Shown: positions 1-8,592 of the stretch, piece after piece | Position numbering within the stretch: the first letter of the stretch is position 1 | Layout: each line of letters opens with the position of its first letter | DNA from: Rhizobium leguminosarum | GTDB lineage: Bacteria; Pseudomonadota; Alphaproteobacteria; Rhizobiales; Rhizobiaceae | NCBI RefSeq assembly: GCF_004123835.1 | Contig: NZ_MZMU01000001.1 | Span: 226,017-290,016 of the forward strand | Direction: 5' to 3' | DNA length: 64,000 nt | Made by a program: the position numbers and the translations under genes | Notes under the pieces: model-generated | Database searches by the model: none | The model's input: only the letters and a program-made list of their open reading frames with translations | What the model was told of the DNA's origin: nothing

Positions 1-477
1 CGCGAGTCGGTTCGTCCACAGAATGCGCGTATCCGCATCGATCTCGATCAGCGGGAAGTTCGATTGCTCGATGCTACCCTCCATCATCACCACGCAGCCG
101 ATCTTCCAGACACCATCGACCCTGTGTAGAATTTTTAGCTCGCGTTTGAGATCATCGCCGCCATCGATCCCGGTCTGGTCATAAGTGACCCAGCCCATGT
201 TCTCGGCAACGATAACGTTGACCTTCTGCCACCGAACATGCTCCGAAAAAGCGCGCTTTTGGGGGAAACGCTCCACGATCCTCTTAAGTCGTGCGGCAAT
301 CGCGTCCCAGCCTTCGTCGACCCGAGTGCCCAGGGAGGCGTAGTATTCCATCCGCCTGGTTTGCGGTGACTGCACCCAGTGGCTCGCCAATGCGTCGAAG
401 TCCCGCTGCAGCCAAGCCTCAGTCTCGCTGCGGATCACTGCCAGGATCGCGGCCTTGTTAGCCTCGCTTTCGTCCAT
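1..477 (-). CDS. SnoaL-like domain protein, probable regulator (partial)
   Basis: The reading frame opens at an ATG at 477 and stays open to the window edge, so only about 159 N-terminal residues are visible. The first ~130 residues read as a SnoaL/NTF2-like fold: an N-terminal helix with the AWLQRDFDALASHW pattern typical of this superfamily, then strands ending in KILHRVDGVWKIGCVVMM. The following stretch (PLIEIDADTRILWTNRLA) looks like the start of a PAS-type sensory segment. SnoaL-like domains fused to sensory or LuxR-type regions are known in rhizobia, so a regulator is a reasonable inference, but the part that would decide this lies outside the window. Because it runs off the edge, the true length and any DNA-binding domain are unknown. 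Confidence 0.6.
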   Translation of the reverse strand, partial: MDESEANKAAILAVIRSETEAWLQRDFDALASHWVQSPQTRRMEYYASLGTRVDEGWDAIAARLKRIVERFPQKRAFSEHVRWQKVNVIVAENMGWVTYDQTGIDGGDDLKRELKILHRVDGVWKIGCVVMMEGSIEQSNFPLIEIDADTRILWTNRLA

Positions 478-543
478 CCCACGATCTCCGGTGACGTCAC
501 GCAGTAGCATAGCACGGCTGGTATCCTGTGCCACGAGACTGCC

Positions 544-729
544 TCAGATCAAAGTTACGCCAAGGATTAGGGTCAGGCCGGCCGCTATCGCGATCGACCC
601 ACGCAGCCCCGGGTTCAAGCGCCGCAGGTCCATCTGGTTCGAGTAGTAGCGGTCCTCGGCCCAGGCACTCATCCGTACCGGTCGCACCGCAGTGTGAATG
701 TGTGTGACGGCGAGACCGTAGATGTCCAC
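544..729 (-). CDS. Small membrane-anchored hypothetical protein, GTG start
   Basis: Sixty-one codons starting with GTG at 729. The start is supported by a near-perfect ribosome binding site (AGGAGG, about six bases upstream). The first ~40 residues are polar with several aromatic residues; the C-terminal ~18 residues (GSIAIAAGLTLILGVTLI) form one hydrophobic segment ending at the stop, so this looks like a C-tail-anchored peptide. I do not recognise a family. It lies about 65 bp upstream of the SnoaL-domain gene on the same strand and could be co-transcribed with it. The strong ribosome binding site is the main argument that it is real. Confidence 0.55.
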   Translation of the reverse strand: MDIYGLAVTHIHTAVRPVRMSAWAEDRYYSNQMDLRRLNPGLRGSIAIAAGLTLILGVTLI

Positions 730-944
730 AATTTCCCTCCTGTCCTGGCGCTTTCATCCACGCAGCCTGGCATGGAGAGGCGCCCTGACCTGTCATGCGA
801 ATGGATGACAGCGGACAAGTTTGCAACATGATGGAATGATCGATGATGCCAAAGAAACGTGCGCCACGTCGGATATCTCTCAACGTTCGCAATAATCCCG
901 ATCTCTGCACGAGATGATACGCTGACTTTTGCAACGTTCGAAAA

Positions 945-2057
945 TCAGAAATTTCGCGACAAATTTATCAGCGGAAAAGCGCTTAAGGCGCTTGGTATGG
1001 TGACTGGGGTTGCCGGATGCAGGTACGATCGGCCCAACTCCCCAATGGCCGAGACGCCAAGCAAAGCCATGGAACGAAGCATTTCGTCTTCCAGCAGCTC
1101 AAGCATTCGAATAATTGCGGCCCCGCCTCCCGCAGCAAGGGCGTAGCACTGCATGCGGCCAAGGCCTACGAGGTCCGCACCTATCCCGAGGGCTTTAATG
1201 ATGTCCGATCCGCGACAGAATCCTCCATCGACCATTATCTTTGCTTGGCCGGCTGCAGCGTCGATGATTTCGGGCAAGGCATCCATTGTACCACGACCAT
1301 GGTCGAGCTGACGGCCACCATGGTTCGAAACATAAATCCAATCCACGCCATGATCGACAGCAATACGAGCATCTTCGGCCGTAACAATACCTTTGAGCGC
1401 GAGCGGAATGTCGTAGGTGTCCTTGATCAATTTGACAGTTCGCCAATCAAGGCCGGCCTGGTAGGACTGATCAGGCTGCTTCCCCAATCCAGCTGTCCGA
1501 TAGCGATTAGCAATATCGCGGTCACGTCGGGCGAGGACCGCGCTATCGACGGTTAGGCAAATTGCTGCACAGCCACACGCAAGCGTACGACCAATGTATT
1601 CATGCACGAAGCCATCGTCGCCTCTGACATAGAGCTGCGCCATTCGTAGCGCTAATGGAGCTGCTTCGGCGACAGTCTCAAGCGGTGTGCAGCCTGAGCT
1701 GAGCATGTGGCCTATGTCGAAAGCTTGAGCGGCTGTTGCAACCGTTGCGCCTCCGCCAGAGCCAAATACGTTCAATGGGCCGGTAGGCGCGAAAAATACC
1801 GGCAATCGCAGCTTGCGGCCGAAATGCTCGACGGAAAGGTCTACGGCGCTGACGTTGCGTAACACACGCGGTTTGAAGGCGATGGAATCGATGGCTAGGC
1901 GGTTGCGTTTGAGCGTTGTTTCCGTTTCCGCGCCACCTGTGAGGCTATCCCATTTTTCTTTCGGCAGAACCTGGTGAGCTTTTTCAAGGATCTCGTGCAA
2001 ACTCTCAAAATCGCTGGATGTGGAAGCAGTACCAACAACTTCATCTCCTACACTCAT
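945..2057 (-). CDS. FMN-dependent alpha-hydroxy-acid oxidase/dehydrogenase
   Basis: A 370-residue protein of the (S)-2-hydroxy-acid oxidase family (lactate/glycolate oxidase, LldD), a TIM barrel that oxidises a 2-hydroxy acid to the 2-oxo acid using FMN. Visible family features: LTGGAETETTL near residues 39-49; substrate and flavin segment APTGP at 90-94; flavin-contacting Lys222 in ALKGI; the active-site signature SNHGGRQLD with catalytic His246 and Arg249; and the FMN-phosphate segments DGGFCRGSD (277-285) and GLGR (298-301). Length is normal. The ATG at 2057 follows AAGGAGG by a few bases. Substrate cannot be told from sequence: lactate, glycolate or another hydroxy acid are all possible. 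It is monocistronic as far as visible and has a cluster of repeated half-sites upstream. Confidence 0.88.
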   Translation of the reverse strand: MSVGDEVVGTASTSSDFESLHEILEKAHQVLPKEKWDSLTGGAETETTLKRNRLAIDSIAFKPRVLRNVSAVDLSVEHFGRKLRLPVFFAPTGPLNVFGSGGGATVATAAQAFDIGHMLSSGCTPLETVAEAAPLALRMAQLYVRGDDGFVHEYIGRTLACGCAAICLTVDSAVLARRDRDIANRYRTAGLGKQPDQSYQAGLDWRTVKLIKDTYDIPLALKGIVTAEDARIAVDHGVDWIYVSNHGGRQLDHGRGTMDALPEIIDAAAGQAKIMVDGGFCRGSDIIKALGIGADLVGLGRMQCYALAAGGGAAIIRMLELLEDEMLRSMALLGVSAIGELGRSYLHPATPVTIPSALSAFPLINLSRNF

Positions 2058-2079
2058 CGCGCCTCCTTGCCGGTGGATT

Positions 2080-2136
2080 TCGCAAACTCCCGATTAAAGC
2101 GACGGTTTTGCGACTGATATTTGCGATGTCGCAAAA
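2080..2136. promoter_or_regulatory. Four TTTGCGA half-sites upstream of the hydroxy-acid oxidase gene
   Basis: The 7-mer TTTGCGA or its complement TCGCAAA occurs at 2080-2086, 2107-2113, 2120-2126 and 2129-2135. The outer pair forms a perfect 9-bp dyad, TTTTGCGAC (2106-2114) and GTCGCAAAA (2128-2136). It lies 23-79 bp upstream of the oxidase start codon, where a repressor or activator would bind. The bound protein is not identified; no adjacent regulator gene is an obvious partner. Confidence 0.45.
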
Positions 2137-2347
2137 CCCGATGTTATGCGCAGTCAGGCGAAGCGAATGCTTCACGGAAATATCTTCAGCAAGCTAAACC
2201 GCTCGCAACGCCCGTGCCGTAAGCGAATAGTGCATCACAAGACACTTGCTTTCCACATTTAGGTTAGGGGCTGGGCGGCTTCGTGGCGCTTTTTGTTTTG
2301 GCGCAGATGGAAGCTGCTCTGTTAAGCCGGAAAGCCACCACCATACC

Positions 2348-3637
2348 TCAATAACGAGGTGCGTAATCCAGGCCGCCGTCGATCCGTCCCGGGCGTCCGT
2401 CCAGGAAAAGTTCGCCGATGCGCGGCGCCGAGCGGGCGATGACCTTGCCGTGGCGGATCACCGCCAGCCGATTCGGCTTCAGCCGCAGCGCTTCCAGCGT
2501 GTCGCTCGCCTGGAGGATGACGAGGTCGGCATTGCATCCCTTTTCCAGGCCGTAGTCTGCAAGTCCCATCGTCTTCGCCGAATTGACGGTCAGGGCATCG
2601 AAGATCCTCTTCTTGTCGTCGATGCCGGCCATCTGCGCGACATGGATTGCCATATGGCCGACCTCCAGCATGTCGCCCGATCCCATCGAGTACCAGGGGT
2701 CCATGACGCAATCATGCCCGAAGGAAACGTTGAGCCCTGCATCCATCAATTCCCTCACGCGGGTCATGCCGCGGCGTTTCGGATAGGTGTCGTGCCGGCC
2801 CTGCAGCATGATGTTGATCAGCGGATTGGGGATGACGTTGATCTCGGCCTCCGCCATCAGCGGAATGAGTTTGGAGACATAATAATTGTCCATCGAATGC
2901 ATCGAGGTCAGATGCGAGCCGGCGACGCGCCCCTGCAGGCCGAGGCGGATGGTTTCCGCAGCCAGCGTCTCGATATGGCGCGAGAGCGGATCGTCGGTTT
3001 CGTCGCAATGCATATCGACCGGCAGGCCGCGATCGGCGGCGATGCGGCAGAGCGCCTCGACCGACGCCTTGCCTTCACCCATCGTCCGTTCGAAGTGGGG
3101 AATGCCGCCGACGATATCGACACCCATATCAAGGGCGCGGTTGAGCGCGTCGATTGCGCCCGGCGAGCGGTAATAACCATCCTGGGGGAAGGCGACCAGC
3201 TGCAGATCGATATAGGGCGCGATCTTCTCGCGAACCTCGATCATCGCCTCGACGGTCACCAGTCTGGGATCGCTGGTATCGACATGGCTGCGAATGAAGA
3301 GCAGCCCTTGAGTGACCGCGAGGTCGCAATAGCGCAGCGCACGATCGACCAATTCTTCCTTCGTCACGATCGGCCGCAACTCTCCCCAGAGCGCAATGCC
3401 TTCGAGCAGGGTGCCGGAGACGTTCATGCGCGGCAGACCGAGCGACAGGGTGGCATCCATGTGGAAATGTGGATCGACAAAGGGCGGACTGACCAGCCGG
3501 CCAGTTGCGTCGATTTCTTCCCCCGCCTGCGCCTGGAGATTAGGCTCGAGAGCGATGATCTTACCGCCCTGGATGCCGATATCCATCCCCTTTCGGCCAT
3601 CTGGGAGATTTGCATTTCTGACGATCAGATCGAACAT
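2348..3637 (-). CDS. Cytosine-deaminase-like amidohydrolase
   Basis: A 429-residue metal-dependent amidohydrolase close to the CodA type. Metal ligands are visible: HFH motif (His57, His59), His210 with Glu213 in MHCDETDD, His242 in GSHLTSMHS, and Asp309 in GHDCVMDPWY, which matches the E. coli CodA GHDxVxDPWY region. Expected chemistry is hydrolytic deamination or ring opening of a cytosine-like or other cyclic amide/amidine. It is the last gene of a six-gene operon with a BMP-type ABC importer and an amidase, 25 bp after the second permease, so the substrate is probably what the importer brings in. CodA family members act on creatinine, isoguanine and other compounds too, so cytosine is not assured. 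Confidence 0.82.
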   Translation of the reverse strand: MFDLIVRNANLPDGRKGMDIGIQGGKIIALEPNLQAQAGEEIDATGRLVSPPFVDPHFHMDATLSLGLPRMNVSGTLLEGIALWGELRPIVTKEELVDRALRYCDLAVTQGLLFIRSHVDTSDPRLVTVEAMIEVREKIAPYIDLQLVAFPQDGYYRSPGAIDALNRALDMGVDIVGGIPHFERTMGEGKASVEALCRIAADRGLPVDMHCDETDDPLSRHIETLAAETIRLGLQGRVAGSHLTSMHSMDNYYVSKLIPLMAEAEINVIPNPLINIMLQGRHDTYPKRRGMTRVRELMDAGLNVSFGHDCVMDPWYSMGSGDMLEVGHMAIHVAQMAGIDDKKRIFDALTVNSAKTMGLADYGLEKGCNADLVILQASDTLEALRLKPNRLAVIRHGKVIARSAPRIGELFLDGRPGRIDGGLDYAPRY

Positions 3638-3662
3638 CGGAGCCTCATTGGACAGAAGTGGT

Positions 3663-4607
3663 TCAGCGTTCGCCGCGGCGATAGGGCTGCATCAGCGCCT
3701 GTGGAACGCGGGCGCGGCGGGCCATGACGGCAAGGGCGGCAATGGAAAGGATATAGGGCGTCATCAAAAAGAGCTGATAGGGCACGAGCCCGCTCAGTGC
3801 GGTTTGCAGCCGAAGCTGAAAGGCATCGAAGAAGGCGAAGAGCAGAGCACCGAAAAGCGCGCGGCCCGGCCGCCAGGAGGCGAAGACGACAAGCGCGATA
3901 CAGATCCAGCCACGCCCCTGCACCATGGTCGGGAAGAAGCTGTTGAAGGCCGACAATGTCAGGAAGGCGCCGCCCATTCCCATCAGTGCGCTTCCGGCAA
4001 TCACCGCGCCGTAGCGCACCTTCATCGGATTGACACCCTGGGCTTCCGCCGCATGCGGATTCTCGCCGGTCATGCGGATTGCAAGGCCGATTGGCGTGCG
4101 GAAGATGATGTAGGCCATCAGCAGGGCGATAAGGATCGCAAGATAGGTCGGCGCCGTCTGCGTGAAAAAGGCCGGCCCGATGAAAGGCAGGGTCGAGAGG
4201 CCTGGTATCGCGATCGGCTGGAACGGCACGATGGTGGGCGGGGTGTTGGCAAGCGGCACGATCAGCCGGAAGACATAATAGCTGAAGCTGGAGGCAAACA
4301 GCGTGACGCCGAGACCGGAGACATGCTGGGAGAGGCCGAGCGTCACCGTCAGCGACGCATGCAGCAGGCCGAAGACGCCGCCGGCCACCGCCGCAATCAG
4401 CAAGCCGGTCCAGAGATCGGCGCCGTGATAGACGGAAAGCCAGCCGATCATCGCACCGAAGGTCATGATGCCTTCGATGCCGAGATTGAGCACGCCGGCC
4501 CGTTCGCAGAGCAGGGCGCCGAGCGTGCCGAAAATCAGCGGCGTGGCGATCCGCAGGATTGCCGCCCAAAGCCCGGCGGAAGCGATGATGTCGAACAGCT
4601 GCATCAT
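3663..4607 (-). CDS. ABC importer permease, nucleoside/BMP family (second permease)
   Basis: A 314-residue inner-membrane permease of the BPD_transp_2 type, the class that pairs with BMP-family binding proteins (NupQ/YufQ-like). Hydrophobic helices run through most of the protein, and the N-terminal segment PLIFGTLGALLCERAGVLNLGIEGIM is the signature of this class. EAQGVNPMKVRYGA near residue 200 is the cytoplasmic coupling region. Its ATG overlaps the stop of the first permease by 4 bp, so the two are translationally coupled and should form a heterodimeric channel. Confidence 0.87.
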   Translation of the reverse strand: MMQLFDIIASAGLWAAILRIATPLIFGTLGALLCERAGVLNLGIEGIMTFGAMIGWLSVYHGADLWTGLLIAAVAGGVFGLLHASLTVTLGLSQHVSGLGVTLFASSFSYYVFRLIVPLANTPPTIVPFQPIAIPGLSTLPFIGPAFFTQTAPTYLAILIALLMAYIIFRTPIGLAIRMTGENPHAAEAQGVNPMKVRYGAVIAGSALMGMGGAFLTLSAFNSFFPTMVQGRGWICIALVVFASWRPGRALFGALLFAFFDAFQLRLQTALSGLVPYQLFLMTPYILSIAALAVMARRARVPQALMQPYRRGER

Positions 4608-5653
4608 CGCCGGATCCTGTATTGGGTAAAGAACAAGGCGATCAGCATCGTCAGCAGTGACAGCGCCACCGTGACGTCGGCGATATAGGTCGGGATGCCG
4701 AGGCCGCGGCTCATGCCGTCAGCACCCACGAACATGGTGGCCGTGAAAATGGCGGCGAAGACGACGCCGAGCGGATTGAGGTTAGCGAGCATGGCGACAA
4801 CAATACCGGCATAGCCAAAGCCCGGCGACAGATCGGTCGTCACATAACCCTTGACGCCCATGACCTCGATCGCTCCCGCCAACCCTGCAAGACCGCCCGA
4901 GAGACAGGCGACCTTCACCAGCGTTCTGCCGAGCGGGACGCCGGCAAAGACCGCGCCGCCGGGATTGAGGCCCGCGGCGCGCGACTGCATGCCGAACACG
5001 GTGCGGGACTGGACGAAATGGACGATGATGGCCAGCCCGATCGCGATCGCCAAGCCGATATGCAGGCGTGAGCGGGCGATCAGCTTCGGCAGCATGGCGT
5101 GATCGCTGACGGATTGCGACTGCGGCCAGCCGAAGGCCAGCGGATCCTTGAGGATGCCATCGATCAGCATCGAGACGAAGAGCACGGCGATGAAGTTCAG
5201 GAGCAGGCTGGTGACGACTTCATCGACCGAGAAGCGCAGCCTGAGCCAGAGCGGGATCAGGATCAGCACCATGCCGGCAATGGCGCCGATCAGCAGCAGC
5301 AGTGGAATGAGGATGGGTGCGGGAAGATTGCCGAGCAGTTTCGAGCTCGCCGCCGCAACGGCGATAGCGCCGAGATAGAATTGGCCCTCAGCGCCGATAT
5401 TCCACAGCCGCGCCCGGAAAGCGACGGCGGCGGCAAGCCCCGTCAGCATCAGTGGCGTAGCCCGCGTCAGCGTTTCGGTCGCTGACAGCCGCGAGCCGAA
5501 GGCACCGGTCAGGATGCGCCAATAGGCATCGAGCACCGGCGCACCTGCAATCGCGATCAGGATACCCGCCAGCGCGAGTGCGGCAATGACCGCAACGACA
5601 GGCGTGACGATCAGCAGGTAAAGCGGGCGATGTTCGCGGCGCTCAAATCGCAT
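4604..5653 (-). CDS. ABC importer permease, nucleoside/BMP family (first permease)
   Basis: A 349-residue membrane protein of the NupP/YufP-like class, longer than its partner because of an N-terminal cytoplasmic leader (MRFERREHRPLYLL) before the first helix. The signature TPLMLTGLAAAVAFRARLWNIGAEGQ lies near residue 65, and SRAAGLNPGGAVFAGVPLGR near 225 is the coupling loop. The start overlaps the end of the ATPase gene by 11 bp. With its partner it forms the membrane channel of the importer. Confidence 0.87.
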   Translation of the reverse strand: MRFERREHRPLYLLIVTPVVAVIAALALAGILIAIAGAPVLDAYWRILTGAFGSRLSATETLTRATPLMLTGLAAAVAFRARLWNIGAEGQFYLGAIAVAAASSKLLGNLPAPILIPLLLLIGAIAGMVLILIPLWLRLRFSVDEVVTSLLLNFIAVLFVSMLIDGILKDPLAFGWPQSQSVSDHAMLPKLIARSRLHIGLAIAIGLAIIVHFVQSRTVFGMQSRAAGLNPGGAVFAGVPLGRTLVKVACLSGGLAGLAGAIEVMGVKGYVTTDLSPGFGYAGIVVAMLANLNPLGVVFAAIFTATMFVGADGMSRGLGIPTYIADVTVALSLLTMLIALFFTQYRIRR

Positions 5654-7175
5654 GGCCGGCCTCTGGGGTTTCCTGCCATTCGCCGGCCATCATCAGCCCC
5701 AGCCTGCGGGCATCGGCGCTTTCGGCCGCGACGGGCGGAGACAGGCGGCCGCCGACGATCGCCTGTATGCGATCGGCCAGCGCGATCACCTCGTCGAGGT
5801 CTTCCGAGATCAACAGCACGGCAGTACCCTGCCGGCGCGCTTCGAGCAGGCGTGCGTGGACAGCGGCCACGGCCCCTTCGTCGAGACCGCGCGCGGGCTG
5901 CGCCGCGATCAGGATGCGCGGCCGCCGATGCAGGTTGCGGCCTAGAATGAGTTTCTGCATATTGCCGCCGGAGAGCAGCCGGGTGCGGATGGCTGGCCCG
6001 CCGCCGCGGACATCGAACCCGTCGATGATCTCCCTGGCGAAGGCCATGCCCGCCTTGCGGTTGACGAGACCGAGGCGCGAAAAGGCCGGCGAAGCGATGC
6101 GCTCCAGCACGGCGTTTTCCCAGATCGCCATTTCGCCGATCACGCCCTCTTCGTTGCGGTCCTCGGGAATGCGGCCGATGCCGGCTTCGACGACATCGGT
6201 AACACCAAGATTGCCGATGGCTTCGCCAAACAGCAGCAGGTCGCCGGCGCTGCGCGCCAGCATACCGGAGAGCAGATGCGCCAGTGCCGCCTGGCCATTG
6301 CCCGAAACGCCAATGATGCCGAGGATCTCGCCCTGGTGCAGCCGGAAGCTGATCGATTTCAGCCGATCGATGCCGCCGGTGCGCACCGTCACATCGGCCG
6401 CTTCGAGGGCAACGGCGCCGGGTGTCGACGGCTCGCGCACGGGCCGCGTCACGCGGCGCCCGACCATCAGTTCGGCGAGCTCCGCCTTGCTGGTTTCCGA
6501 CGCCTTGCGTTCGGCGACCATCTTGCCGCCGCGTAAGACCACGACGCGGTCGGCCGCGGCCATCACCTCGTCGAGTTTGTGCGAGATGAAAATCAGCGAC
6601 AGGCCCTGGCGGGCCATTTCCCTCAGTGTCGTGAACAGCCGTTCGGCCTCGATATTGGTCAGCACTGCCGTCGGCTCGTCGAGGATCAGGATGCGGGCAT
6701 CGTTATAGAGCGCCTTGAGAATCTCGACGCGCTGCTGCTCGCCGACCGACAGGTCGGCGAGGCGGGCATCCGGATCGACCTTGAGGCCGAAGCGCTCGGA
6801 AATTGCCAAGAGTTTCTTCCGCGCCGCTGGCGTTCCCGAGCGCCAGGACCACAGTTTTTCCGTGCCGGTCATGACATTTTCGAGAACGGTCAGATTGGGC
6901 GCGAGCGAGAAATGCTGATGCACCATACCGACACCGGCGCGGATCGCCGCGCGCGGCTTGCCTTGCGGCACCTCCGTGCCCTCGATCAGAATTCGGCCGG
7001 CATCCGGCATGTAGTGGCCGAAAAGGATGCTCATCAGCGTGGTCTTGCCTGCACCGTTCTCGCCAAGCAGCGCCACGACCTCACCCCTGGCAAGGGTCAT
7101 GGAAATATCGTCATTGGCGAGAGTGGCGCCGAAACGCTTGCTGACGCCTATAATCTCCAGCACCGGTCCGATCAT
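5643..7175 (-). CDS. ABC importer ATPase, tandem nucleotide-binding domains
   Basis: Energises the BMP-type importer. About 510 residues with two ATPase domains in one chain, as usual for this family. The N-terminal half is complete (Walker A GENGAGKTT, signature LSVGEQQR, Walker B ILILDEPTAVL, switch FISHKLDE). The second half keeps the signature LLSGGNMQK and the LISEDLDE region, but its Walker A position is degenerate (GVSGNGQAAL) and the Walker B region reads ILIAAQPARGLDEG, so it is catalytically reduced, which is typical of this subfamily. I chose ATG 7175 because it forms an ATGA overlap with the amidase stop; an upstream in-frame start at 7211 would extend into the amidase gene. Confidence 0.87.
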   Translation of the reverse strand: MIGPVLEIIGVSKRFGATLANDDISMTLARGEVVALLGENGAGKTTLMSILFGHYMPDAGRILIEGTEVPQGKPRAAIRAGVGMVHQHFSLAPNLTVLENVMTGTEKLWSWRSGTPAARKKLLAISERFGLKVDPDARLADLSVGEQQRVEILKALYNDARILILDEPTAVLTNIEAERLFTTLREMARQGLSLIFISHKLDEVMAAADRVVVLRGGKMVAERKASETSKAELAELMVGRRVTRPVREPSTPGAVALEAADVTVRTGGIDRLKSISFRLHQGEILGIIGVSGNGQAALAHLLSGMLARSAGDLLLFGEAIGNLGVTDVVEAGIGRIPEDRNEEGVIGEMAIWENAVLERIASPAFSRLGLVNRKAGMAFAREIIDGFDVRGGGPAIRTRLLSGGNMQKLILGRNLHRRPRILIAAQPARGLDEGAVAAVHARLLEARRQGTAVLLISEDLDEVIALADRIQAIVGGRLSPPVAAESADARRLGLMMAGEWQETPEAGHAI

Positions 7176-8584
7176 GACGGCAGTCCTGCGACGGGAAACC
7201 GATGCTGCCACCGCCCCTCGGCCTCCAGGCGTGCGGCAAGCGACAGGAGACGTGGCTCGTGGCCCATCGGCGCCATGATCTGCACCGGCAGAGGCAGGGC
7301 GTGCTCATCCTGTCCGAAAGGCAGCGTCAAAGCAGGAAAACCCGAAATATTGGCGAGGCAGGCAAGCGGCGCAAATGCCGTCATCCGCTCGAGATGCAGA
7401 TCCGTATCGGCATGATCGGACGGAAAGGAGCCGATCGCAAGGGGCGCGGAGGAAAGCATCGGCATCAGGACGCAATCGACCCTGTCGAACAGCGCCCAGA
7501 GCTTATGACTCACCAGGACGGCATCGTTCAGCGTGTTCCAGAGCGATGTGGCCGGAAGCGCCCGTCCGCGCGCCGCGAAGGCCTGCGTCAGAGGCTCGGC
7601 CCTGCTTTCATCAAGAGCCGCCGCCTTGATGAGTGCCGCAAGGTTGACGGAGACGATATCGGCGAAGGTGCTGCCGCTGGCAGCGACGCTCCATTCGAAC
7701 TCGGCCCAGGCGAGCGGAACGATCTCGTGTCCGTCGCTTTCGAGCGCACGCGCCGCACCTTCGACGGCTGCGAGCCGATCACCCTCCGTCGGGTAGGCCG
7801 ATCCGGTATCGACAAGCAGGCCGATCCGCAAACGGCCGTTATCAATATTGACAGGGGAGGGGTCCGGAAAAGGTCCTCGCGATTTGCCGCTCAGCCTGTT
7901 GAAAATCAGCGCCGTATCCCGCACCGAACGGCAGACCGCAAGTTCGCTCGCGATACCGGCGAGGTGATTGCCGAAGGATGGCCCGCCCGGAATGGCACCG
8001 CGCGTCGGCTTCATTCCAACAAGGCCACAGCAGCCGGCGGGCACACGGATCGAGCCGCCGGCATCGGTCGCATGCGCGATCGCGACGATACCGGCAGCAA
8101 CCGCTGCCGCCGCACCACCGGAAGAGCCGCCCCCGGTGCGTGCCGGATCGAGCGGATTACGACAGACAGGCCCGATCATCGGTTCGCTGGCAAGCGACAG
8201 GCCGAATTCCGGGCTCGTCGTCAGGCCGAACAGGCAAAAGCCGGCGTCGCGGAAACGGGCAGCAAGATCGGAGTCCGCTTCGCCGCCTTTTCTTTCAAAG
8301 AGACGGGAACCGGCCGTGACCGGCAGCCCGGCAAAGGGGCCGCCAAGATCCTTCGCCAAGGTCGGCACGCCGGCAAAGGGCCTGATGGCAAAGCGATTGG
8401 GCGCGCTCCGCCGCTCCAGGTCGCGGTCGTCGGCCGAGGCTCGGCCCATGGCGCCATCAAGATAGGCGATGGCGCCGAGTGGTTCCAGCCGCGCAGCTGC
8501 CTCAAGAGAAGCCTGCATCGCCTCCGCAGCGCTCAGCTGGCCATGCCTGATCGCTGCCGCCAGATCTGTCGCATCGCCACGCAT
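7172..8584 (-). CDS. Amidase-signature family hydrolase
   Basis: A ~470-residue amidase-signature (GatA-like) enzyme that hydrolyses an amide to acid plus ammonia. The Ser-cisSer-Lys triad is visible: Lys in TLAKDLGG, the Gly/Ser-rich signature TGGGSSGGAAAAVAAG, and DAGGSIRVPAGCCGLVGMKPT carrying the nucleophilic Ser. ATG 8584 is only 8 bp after the binding-protein stop, and the gene overlaps the ATPase start. Placing an amidase between a binding protein and its ATPase ties its substrate to the importer. True GatA is unlikely, as no gatB or gatC is present. Confidence 0.85.
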   Translation of the reverse strand: MRGDATDLAAAIRHGQLSAAEAMQASLEAAARLEPLGAIAYLDGAMGRASADDRDLERRSAPNRFAIRPFAGVPTLAKDLGGPFAGLPVTAGSRLFERKGGEADSDLAARFRDAGFCLFGLTTSPEFGLSLASEPMIGPVCRNPLDPARTGGGSSGGAAAAVAAGIVAIAHATDAGGSIRVPAGCCGLVGMKPTRGAIPGGPSFGNHLAGIASELAVCRSVRDTALIFNRLSGKSRGPFPDPSPVNIDNGRLRIGLLVDTGSAYPTEGDRLAAVEGAARALESDGHEIVPLAWAEFEWSVAASGSTFADIVSVNLAALIKAAALDESRAEPLTQAFAARGRALPATSLWNTLNDAVLVSHKLWALFDRVDCVLMPMLSSAPLAIGSFPSDHADTDLHLERMTAFAPLACLANISGFPALTLPFGQDEHALPLPVQIMAPMGHEPRLLSLAARLEAEGRWQHRFPVAGLPS

Positions 8585-8592
8585 CAGCCGAA

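Noticed and set aside
2246..3727. Long plus-strand open frame opposite the CodA-like gene
   Set aside because: It is antisense to a gene with complete amidohydrolase motifs, has no domain signal or ribosome site, and arises from GC-rich codon bias.
3396..4688. 430-codon plus-strand frame opposite the permease and deaminase genes
   Set aside because: Shadow of the permease gene; charged, Arg/Gly/Glu-rich translation typical of antisense frames.
5643..7175. Degenerate second nucleotide-binding half of the BMP-type ATPase considered as a sign of gene decay
   Set aside because: Reduced Walker motifs in the second half are normal for this tandem ATPase subfamily, and the frame is intact.
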